64,000 nucleotides of DNA from Halichondria panicea (taxonomy: Eukaryota; Porifera; Demospongiae; Suberitida; Halichondriidae). The position numbers and the translations under genes were made by a program. Below the pieces are notes generated by a model that saw nothing but the letters and a program-made list of their open reading frames with translations, searched no databases and was not told where the DNA came from. The stretch lies in contig NC_087380.1 in assembly GCF_963675165.1 (NCBI RefSeq), forward strand, positions 6,394,071 through 6,458,070. The letters are read 5' to 3'. Of this stretch, positions 55,801 through 64,000 are shown piece by piece (the first letter of the stretch is position 1; every line of letters begins with the position of its first letter).

Positions 55801-58800
55801 GTGCATGTCACTGACTAGGAGAAGTCTTCTAAGAAGAGCACAAAATGCAAAGTACTAAGTACATGTAATAGAACAAGTAAACAGGATAGGGATTTGTCCT
55901 CAATAGCTAAGTAGAGAAATTAGATACATCAGTGTAGACAGTATGTTATGTTGCTTGGCATTGGGGTGGAGAGAAATGCAGTCAAGAATTTGGCAGATTA
56001 GCCCAGTGCTGCCTACCTACATTCTGCACCACACTGGCCCAGTGCTGCCTACCTACATTCTGTACCACATCGGCCAGCTGTACAGACCACTATGAGATGC
56101 CATAGTTATCAAAGTGGTTGCAGTCCTATAAAGGGTCAGTTTCTACCACTCTAACCTCAGAACAAGGTGCATATTTCCATTCCATTGTCTCCATTCCAAT
56201 ACCATTGTGTGCAAGGTGTCAAAGTGTGAGTGACTATGTTAGAACTAAGTGAGTGCGTGTGCCCGCCATTAACGACAAGGTGACAGCATGTGCTAGCAAG
56301 AGAAGCTCAATCCTCTTAGAGACAGCCACAGCTCAACAAAAACCAGGAACTGGTTAAGGAAAGAACCTCCACAACTCCAACCACCACATTTCATATGCTT
56401 AATTATGTGCCACTTATCTATTGTGTCACGGTATACTATAATTATAATGGGATACTCAGACTTCAGGAGCTGATCTAATTTAAATTATCTTCTTGAAAGA
56501 ATGCCCTAGCTACTATAACGGTGACATCATGTTATACATGTACAATCGCCCCATGGCTATATGCAGGACACTACAAATTGTTTGTTGTCGTATTGCAGTT
56601 TGCAGTGGCACACATCATCTTAACAAGCCAAACAATTAAAAGCATGACTACTCATAACACGGCAAGGAATGTCTACATGACATCAAAGACTTACGAATGT
56701 TAGTAAAATGAACATGAAGGGGCATGCTTGTTTTTCAAAGTTAACACTTCGTGAATTCAATCAACATTTCAGGCTTTACCACATCGCACGATTTGTTCCT
56801 ACAACCGTGAATTTGATCAACACACCAGGGGACCTTAATTTACTACATTGTGCATAATTATCTTATAAGCTTTTTAACGTACACAATAATTACGGTGGAA
56901 ATGAATTTTGCCTACTAGGGCTTAATTTTAACATGAGCCAGCACACTGAATAGCGTTACATAGGAGTTCAATCAGGATACTAAGGCTTGCCAAAGGTGTA
57001 CACTAGATACCACCGTCCAAAAACTAAAGAAGGTGATCTATAACTTCCCGGTCTTCAAATGGTATCACAGCCAGGGTCAAGTGCATATATATATATAATT
57101 ATATAGTCTCATTTGTTAAAGTACAGAATTTGTTATGTAACAGTAATTTGTACTACAGGGGCCTGAACATAATTTACTGGAAACGTAACACAGCCTTAAT
57201 GGATTGCATACTCCGCAGCACTAATTGCTGGCAGGTGGTCAGGCAATTACTGGCTTATGAATGAACCTTACATAACGCACTAATGGCAACAACTACTCAG
57301 AGAACCCAGCACAGCATATGTGGAGTAAACAAGTGACCAAAAATCAAGCACTTTTTGTAATTACTGCACTTACTATGAGTACCCCATTATCTATGGTCTA
57401 AAAACTAAAAGTCCAGACTTAACCAAGCCACTAATTATATGATAATATCAAAAATTCCCACAGATACTGCACATCATTCACAACAACAATAATATTGTTG
57501 TGGGGACCAATGGGTAAATGTTTCAATCACTCCCTGGCCTATAATTATAATTATAATTATAATACTGATAGCAGTTCAGTGGGTCACTCACACCCATACA
57601 CACTAGCTACATGTACCATAGGACTACAGTATAAATTATAACCATAATTGCTTAATTATATCCCTACAGACAATAGTCATAGGATGACATGCAGGCGTGT
57701 AATTGTATAATTAGAGTGAGTGAGTGCACGCTATTGGTCAGACTACTGTCTCTAACCACCTACACAGTTTGGATACAAGCCAGCACTGCAGAGGGTCAAT
57801 TACAGAAAGATAAAAATGATCAGCGTTGTCTGCCAAAGAAAATTAACCATGCACACAGTCCAAAACACGGCCCAGCACCACTCGTTGACATGCAGGCTGC
57901 TTGTTGTATTACATAAGTATAAAGGTGTACATATACAATTATAAGCGTGTCAATTTACACGGCCGGCCGGCTGGCCTAACACTCGGTTGACATGCAGCAC
58001 ACTTGGTATATTACATAAGACCATTATAACCGTGTACATTTAAACATAATTATTATAAGACCATTCAAATACAGACACAGCAATATTAATAGGAGGCTCA
58101 ATACAGACCGAAGTACTTACAACTATTATTGTAAGCTATACGAGGAAATGCCTCACCTTAAGTTTTCTGTTGACTTTCTGACAGAATCGATAGAGCATGG
58201 CAAGGTTGAGTGGTCCGAAGTCATTGTAGAAGCTGTCAAAGATATTCGCATAAATTAGTGAAGTATAAATTTACGAAGCCTAAAAATTAATAAGTTTTCA
58301 CACTTGGTCTAGTGTTAGCGGGATCTAATGGTTGACTACAACTTACTTTTCGTAGGAGAACTCAGGATCGTTTTCAATGCTGAAGTAGTAGCAACTGGAG
58401 GTGCTTTTGGGTTTAGATCGTAGGGTGGCAAAGTACAGTCGGTCTGCAAATTAAGAGAGGATAATCAATTTTCTTTACACGTACGTACACGCTCTTGTTA
58501 TTTTTTGTCACTAAAAACATCAAATTTACAAGCACTAAACAAGCACTAAACGAGCTAAAGTTTGCCTCAAGGAATAATTACAGAGCTAGTACATGTATTC
58601 TACACATATTCTACTGTTAGCCAAAATACTCTCCCTTAATTACATCAGCTAACACAGGCATTTTACACAACGTCTTTTATGGCTTTGTTCCCACCAGCAC
58701 CCTAGTCCTAATCCTAATCTTGTCACAGAAGACAGAAGCCCAATATTTTGTATTCAAACATGCCCCTTGGATATGATATCAAACTTCCAGAGCACACACA

Positions 58801-58889
58801 CACACACACACATGTAGGTACATGTAGTGTGCATGTTTCACACACACTTACGTACCTTCAAGAACTTCACAGACAGAATCGGTGGCCAT
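49879..58889 (-). CDS. CDC14: CDC14 dual-specificity phosphatase
   Basis: Thirteen exons in frame (524 aa): 58856-58889, 58347-58443, 58157-58232, 55599-55682, 55055-55201, 54761-54823, 54484-54520, 53465-53746, 52169-52307, 51685-51883, 51182-51318, 50200-50427, 49879-49930. The Cdc14 N-terminal domain ([28 protein letters not shown]) is followed by the catalytic domain: Asp245 in [11 protein letters not shown] as likely general acid, and the signature HCKAGLGRTG at 271-280 with nucleophile Cys272, split by an intron after [16 protein letters not shown] follows. The tail is a charged [13 protein letters not shown] region, then low-complexity basic and Ser/Thr/Pro sequence. Cdc14 removes phosphate from CDK-type Ser/Thr-Pro sites in mitotic exit, cytokinesis, cilia and DNA repair. 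Intron 3 is about 2.5 kb. Confidence 0.93.
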
Positions 58890-59367
58890 CTTTCTATGCA
58901 GATTGTAGGTTGATGCAGATTGAAATGTCTATGGTCTAGGTAGTAGCGCTTCGAAGTGATTGGTAGGTACGTGTAGAGTAGTCTGTTAGTCGTTCGTAGA
59001 CGTTGGTTGCCCTTGTACCTAAGTAGACATCTCCTTGGAGAGTGCTCAGACTTGCGACCCCGTTGTGACCGGCGCAGTCCTCTTGTTTCTTGTATGTAAT
59101 AGATTGCTACACAGCTAACCTTCACTTTAAATCACACTAGATATGATTGACTGGTCGGCAGAAACCTTAGTTAAGTAGTAGTACTCTTTACAACGACAAA
59201 CAGCTTTTTTAATAGACTTTCAGAATTAAATTAGTGTATCAATTTACTTGTCACAGCTTATAATTAGCAACACGTGAGAGGTAGGGGGTGGGGCTGCACT
59301 GCACCAAGCTTGCAGCAACTTAGCTCAGCTAGCTAGCTAACTTGCTTGCATCTGTACAGAACTGAGG
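58890..59367. promoter_or_regulatory. Divergent upstream region, CDC14 / PDZ gene
   Basis: 478 bp between opposing start codons. It probably holds both promoters; no core motif could be assigned. Confidence 0.4.
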
Positions 59368-60951
59368 ATGTCCGTGTATCAAAGTGCTAGGAGAAGAAAG
59401 CCTGCAAACAATGATGAGAAAAGGCAGTCAGTTTACTTGCCTCAAGATAAACACACTCATTTGCAGAAACCTCTAAAAGAGACAGCATTTGAAGATCCTA
59501 TCTTTCCTGGAAAGGTAGCTAATTTTTTCTCCAGCATTTTCTATTATTACGTTTTGTTGCTGTAGGTTGTGACAATTGAAAGAGGGCATCCAGGACTAGG
59601 GGCTATAGCTGTTCCTACTAGCATTATACGAGAATCGTTTCACAGAAGAGTTGGAATTCAAGAGATGATCGATCCGTCTGGTGTCTACAAGCTCCGCACA
59701 GTTGAGATAAAGAGGAATCACGGAGAAAGCATAGGTTTCTATATAAGGCAAGGTGATGGCTGGAAACGAGAGGGTGGAGTCTTTGTGTCCAGAGTGAATC
59801 TTGGTAGCGTGGTGGACGTCAATGATTTGCTACACGTTGGAGAGGAGATCGTGAAAGTGAATGGAGTAAATATCACAAAGATGCCTTTGAATGATGTGGT
59901 ATCACTCATTCAGAAGAAAAGAAACATTCTACGCCTTACAGTGAAACTTCCTACTTCTGAAGCAATCTTACAAACATTTTCTGCAAAACATCGACTCCCA
60001 GTGTCACAAGAGATCCCTCCTACAGTCACTATTCTCAATGATGACATTTCAGTACAAATTAAATCCACTCCAGAAATTGATCGAGCTGAACTCAATCGAG
60101 CACAAGACAGTACTAACGATGATGATAAAGAGCTCACAAGAACTAGTAGAAGCACTCCTAAATTAGCTGACGATGCCGCAATAATAACGGAGCCAATTAT
60201 TTCCTCAATGCCTGAAGAAGCAAGTATGACATCTTCCGATTCCCCAGAGTCCTCTCCTCCTCCCTCACCTCCCACGTCTCCAGTACCAGAGCTGCTGGAT
60301 TCACCACCACCTTCTCCTACTTTAGTGAACTTACCATCATTCAAACCGGCCGACAAGTATTCTTCACCAACCAGTGAAGACTCTTCATCATGTTCTGATG
60401 AATTGACTGATTCACTGAAAGATCTTCTAGACTTTCCATCTACATTTGATATTTTAACATCCGACAATGAATCAGATGTCTTGCTCGGCAAACAAACTCC
60501 ATCTCTCATGACATCATCTCTCTCCAGTATACCCCCCACATTGTTCCCTTACCCTCTAACACCTCCAGCATCTGTTTCATCGTCTGATTGTACCTCATCA
60601 GTAGACTCTCCCACTGTACCCATCTCTTACTCTCCTATACTGTTCCCACCTTCACAGCCTCACTCCTCACACTCTCTCACTCTTTCAAAATCATTCCCAC
60701 CTTCACCACCCCCTCCAACGCCCCCCACATCTCTCCCACCCTCACAGCCACCCACTCCACCATCCTCACCACCCCCTCCACTACCTACGTTTCCACCCCC
60801 CACATTGTCCGAACCAATTTTACCACCCACATCAAAACTAAGCGAATCTGATGTCGAAGACATTTTCAAAATGAATGAAATTGAGACTCATTTACGACAT
60901 TGGCTGACACATTATGAAACAAATGGTATGGAGCAGCAAACAAACATTTGA
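59368..60951 (+). CDS. PDZ-domain protein with long Pro/Ser-rich C-terminus
   Basis: Exons 59368-59514 and 59566-60951 with a 51-bp intron (510 aa). The N-terminus is basic (SARRRKPANNDEKR). One PDZ domain spans about residues 92-180: VEIKRNHGESIGFYIRQGDG carries the carboxylate-binding loop GFYIR, and LLHVGEEIVKVNGVNI, MPLNDVVSLIQ and ILRLTVK complete the fold. The GFYIR loop recalls PAR-6, but I see no PB1 or CRIB motif, so orthology is not claimed. The remaining ~320 residues are acidic, then rich in Ser and Pro (PPSPPPPTPP-like runs that could bind SH3, WW or EVH1 domains), ending in a helical piece (ETHLRHWLTHYETNG). PDZ proteins scaffold complexes at membranes. Confidence 0.8.
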
Positions 60952-61759
60952 AGTTCTGTCAACACATGTCATTTTTCATAATGGACCATTACAAAATAAT
61001 AACCTCATATGAACGAATTATTGATGCCTCAGACTATTAACCATATGCTCCACAGTTTACAAGTAACACTATTGAAAGTGAACTCATTCAGATTTGCGCA
61101 GTGTATGTCATCATAGGCGTTAAAAATAATAAGAAAGTAAAAAAAGATAAGCACATACACACAGTAAAGATAAACCTAGCTAGCTACGTGCCTCAGACTG
61201 AAAACTTGGTCAACAGCTGTGCTGCGATACCAATCACAAGCACATTCAGTTGCGCAATGTTGTCATCATGGGCAAACAAATTATTATTAAATTTAAAACT
61301 AAATAATTATAAAAAAGAACATAAAATAAACTAGAACATAAATATGAGCTTTCAAGTTCTTCCTTGTCATCTCGGCACACCAAACAGGCATGATCAGATC
61401 AGGAAAATGGACAAATCATTCAGCCCCTAAAATTATAAAGCTAAAAATTGCCTTAAATTTACTATTATCTACATTCCTAGTTCTATAAAAATAAAAAGTC
61501 ACATCATAGCCAAGAAATTGGCTCAGTGAAGTGCTATCGTCAGAGACAGCAACCAGAAAAACTGGCAGCCATCTTAGACTTAAACTGATGAGTAATGAGT
61601 CATCATCAATGTGACGGCTAAGGGGGTGGGGCTACTGTACTTACCACAATAGGAAAGCAGGGTGGGGCTTGTAGCTGCAACACTTGCACAGTACTTGTGA
61701 GCTAGCTAGAGCTAGCTAGCTAGAGATAGTTAGCTACCGGTAGCTAGCTGGAGCTCACA
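60952..61759. other. Spacer between PDZ gene and DAPP1
   Basis: No gene. AT-rich 3' flank, then the DAPP1 upstream region with repeated GCTAGCTAGAGCTAGCTAGC motifs at 61700-61750. Confidence 0.5.
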
Positions 61760-62608
61760 ATGGCTAGTTTTATACCCAGCCCTACACCAAGCAAAGAGGC
61801 CCATTCTCCTGAAGATCAGTTTTCTCGAGATCCCATGATGACCTTGAAGTGGTACCACCCTAATCTCAGTCGACACACAGCAGACTGTATGCTCATTGAC
61901 AATGCCCCTGAGGGCTCCTACCTTCTACGGCCCTCAAGCAACCACGATTCAGACAACTCTTATGTCCTATGTGTGAAGCTATCTTGTTCAGTACAGCACA
62001 TCAAGGTAATGATAATTCCTGGTGGTCATGGATACCGGTTCGGCAACAGTACTTTTAAAGATGTCAATGGACTTCGAAAACACATCGAGTTAGAAAAACC
62101 GGTGATTGGAGGAGATTCGGGAGTCACTGTTGTTTTGAAGTTCCCGTACATGAGATTTGTGGACGAGTCTCATATGTACACCGATGTTGTTCATCATGCA
62201 GTGACTAACATGATGGATTCCAGCTCCGACTCGGACAGCGAGTCATTGAACGAGAGTGTAGCCACTAGCCGTAAATACCAAGACGTTATGAAAGGAAGAG
62301 CAATATCAGCGAAAGAGGGTTACCTCACAAAGCAAGGGAAGTTTCCTAGAACATGGCGAGTGAGATGGTTTGTGTTACGAAACAATATCTTGAGCTACTA
62401 CAAGACAAAGCAATCCTCTAGACCCATCGACTCTTTAGATCTCTTTAAAGCATCAATGGTGGAGTATGATGACTCGAAACAAAAGGATTTTTGTTTTAGT
62501 ATCACATTTTCAAGGAGAACTTACTTCCTTTATGCCAACAATGCCGAGGACTGTCAAAATTGGGTAGAACTACTTAAATCAAAAGTGGGAAGTGATTCTC
62601 CGAGTTGA
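61760..62608 (+). CDS. DAPP1: DAPP1 (Bam32) SH2-PH adaptor, single exon
   Basis: 282 aa without an intron, close to the vertebrate length. SH2 domain ~31-130: WYHPNLSRHTADCML, then EGSYLLRPSS with Arg57 as the phosphotyrosine-binding residue. Tyr140 in ESHMYTDV aligns with the phosphorylated Tyr of human DAPP1. An acidic Ser-rich linker (DSSSDSDSESLNES) follows. PH domain ~183-276: EGYLTKQGKFPRTWRVRWFV has the K..R.RWF pattern of PI(3,4,5)P3 / PI(3,4)P2 binders, ending in NWVELLKSK. DAPP1 is recruited to the plasma membrane after PI3-kinase activation, downstream of antigen or growth-factor receptors in vertebrates. AATAAA occurs about 300 bp past the stop. Vertebrate DAPP1 has introns, so intron loss or retroposition is possible here. 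Confidence 0.92.
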   Translation: MASFIPSPTPSKEAHSPEDQFSRDPMMTLKWYHPNLSRHTADCMLIDNAPEGSYLLRPSSNHDSDNSYVLCVKLSCSVQHIKVMIIPGGHGYRFGNSTFKDVNGLRKHIELEKPVIGGDSGVTVVLKFPYMRFVDESHMYTDVVHHAVTNMMDSSSDSDSESLNESVATSRKYQDVMKGRAISAKEGYLTKQGKFPRTWRVRWFVLRNNILSYYKTKQSSRPIDSLDLFKASMVEYDDSKQKDFCFSITFSRRTYFLYANNAEDCQNWVELLKSKVGSDSPS

Positions 62609-62904
62609 TGTATTATAATTATAACATCACAACCAACACAGTCATTCTCTAGCAATGATTGTACATATTTATACTCCCTTATTAAGTTTCTGTGTATGGT
62701 TTTCATTGTATTCTTTTATACCACAAGTTTCTGACTATGTACACTGCACACCTTATGTATCGTATGATCATGTGATTTTTTTACTCATCGAAGACAATTT
62801 CAACGCTGCTTGTACATATAAACCAAATCATTTGTAATGATTATTGTTGATGGCACTTATTGATCATGAAGTGTTGACTATTGATCAAAACCACAACAGT
62901 TTAC

Positions 62905-62915
62905 AACAAATAAAG
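62905..62915 (+). terminator. Probable DAPP1 polyadenylation signal
   Basis: AATAAA roughly 300 bp downstream of the DAPP1 stop, the first canonical hexamer seen. Confidence 0.5.
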
Positions 62916-63084
62916 AGTCAGTTTTAAAAATTTAAACAAGCATAAAGTGGTCGTGAGAAAATTAATACGTACACCTGGCAATACATGATAAAAACAACAG
63001 AAGAATGTGTACACAAAGAGCCTGAGGCATGCAGTTGCTACATAGCAGATATTAATATTATTATAATTATGTGTACATGTCTGA

Positions 63085-63736
63085 TTAAGTACGCGTTCTC
63101 CAAGGGATTTCAATATTCTCCTTGTGAAGTGGACTGTATCGATGCAGCGGTGATTTGGGAGTGGTCGACGTCATGTTGCTTAGGAACGAGGATCGTATGG
63201 GAGAGATGAGAGTGTGTGAGAATGGAGAGTAGTTCTTATTGGTCGGGGGGGTTCTGGTCCGAGGCACGCCCCCTGGTCTGTTAGGGACCCTGTAGGAGGA
63301 AGGGGAATGAGTGGTGAACCAGATTGTATATGCATTGTTTAGAGTGTTGACAGCAAATGCCAAAACCTCTTGTAGTAATTAGTATGATCCAGTTAGCTGT
63401 TACTATAATAATATACTAAAGTGTACCACTATGGCATAGATAAACAAATATCTATGGACCACGTACAATTATCTTAGTACATAGTGTCCTGTAGTGCACA
63501 GTGCATTATGACCTACATAACATCCACCAAGTACAGTCACCTAGCAATGATAAACAAATCTATGGACCAATAAAATTATGTGTACATAAAAATTCCTGTA
63601 GTGTTCAGTGCAGTACAATGACTTAGACAAGCAAGCACAGCACTATAAGAATACATATAGCTACATGTACACATGCACCCACAAACTGAAAATGGAATTA
63701 CATTGTACAGTATATAATTAAGGCAATTATTCACGG

Positions 63737-63776
<40 letters not shown>

Positions 63777-63838
63777 GCTTTACCTTGTTTGCATAGAGGT
63801 AATGTCCTTGAGTGGGTCTTTCTGACAGATGGAGCCAG
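63085..63838 (-). CDS. 3' exons of an unidentified gene
   Basis: Two exons fit: 63784-63838 (CTTACAG acceptor, GTAAAG donor) and terminal exon 63085-63289 (TCCTACAG acceptor, stop at 63085). Joined they encode about 86 residues: GSICQKDPLKDITSMQTR, then a Pro/Ser-rich basic stretch with several SP/TP sites (FSHTLISPIRS, TTPKSPLHRYSPLHKENIE). The rest of the gene lies to the right. No family recognised; the SP/TP sites hint at regulation by proline-directed kinases. Confidence 0.5.
63738..63774. repeat. (GT)n microsatellite
   Basis: GT repeat in the intron of the partial minus-strand gene. Confidence 0.9.
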
Positions 63839-64000
63839 CTGTAAGAGTAGAATAACAACTGATTGAAGTGTATGAGGTTTGGAAACAGTCCAACATTAAA
63901 CAAAGCTACTATATATGCAGGGATTTCCAAACATTGTTTTTAATGAGACAAATTTGATTATAATTACATGTACTGTGTATGTAGGTGTGCCATGAATAAG

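Noticed and set aside
59910-60539. 209-residue open frame on the minus strand
   Set aside because: Antisense of the Ser/Pro/Asp-rich PDZ gene exon; no start context, splice sites or family features.
60588-60869. Separate small genes in the Pro-rich region (both strands)
   Set aside because: Low-complexity out-of-frame shadows of the PDZ protein C-terminus.

Overview
This 64 kb window is nuclear DNA of an animal, most likely a demosponge (inference). The genes have many introns, some only about 50-100 bp, with GT..AG ends. Animal orthologues are recognisable: SREK1-like, XRRA1-like, BTBD19, CDC14, a PDZ protein and DAPP1. The left two thirds carries an expanded family of death-domain genes of the kind reported from sponges. 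There are no operons, CRISPR arrays or prokaryotic signals, and I recognised no rRNA or tRNA gene.

Region 1 (1-41.8 kb) is a mosaic of duplications, almost all on the minus strand. Its main unit is a death-domain (DD) gene: a short first exon, a DD exon, a ~710-bp exon (coiled coil plus an unassigned alpha/beta-like domain) and small 3' exons. Copies are A (70-1760, leaves the window), B (8232-9954, broken), C (15006-18919), D (34221-36250), E (38302-41510) and fragments near 22.8-23.0 and 37.5 kb. Copy E ends in a 305-residue exon with a long Gly/Ala-rich hydrophobic stretch. Copies A, C and D instead end in basic exons and small symmetric Ser/Pro/Gln-rich exons. An intron before those exons is open in every copy that has it and encodes a C-terminal hydrophobic tail. 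Most copies have an orphan last exon of the XRRA1-like gene just upstream. Three SREK1-like copies are interleaved: one open but short, two broken. A 3.4-kb insertion carrying an intron-containing Gypsy/Ginger-type integrase splits one orphan exon. At least seven short inverted-repeat element families are present, and paralogous copies supply empty sites for several.

Region 2 (41.6-63.9 kb) is ordinary and gene-dense: XRRA1-like (-) head-to-head with BTBD19 (+), CDC14 (-) head-to-head with a PDZ/Pro-rich gene (+), single-exon DAPP1 (+), and the 3' end of an unidentified minus-strand gene.

The best candidate for something undescribed is the DD family: one signalling N-terminus joined to interchangeable C-termini (glycine-zipper-like, hydrophobic tail, or basic plus Ser/Pro/Gln exons). 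This fits a membrane-directed death or innate-immune module. All exon joins were read by eye from splice consensus and phase; none is backed by transcript data.
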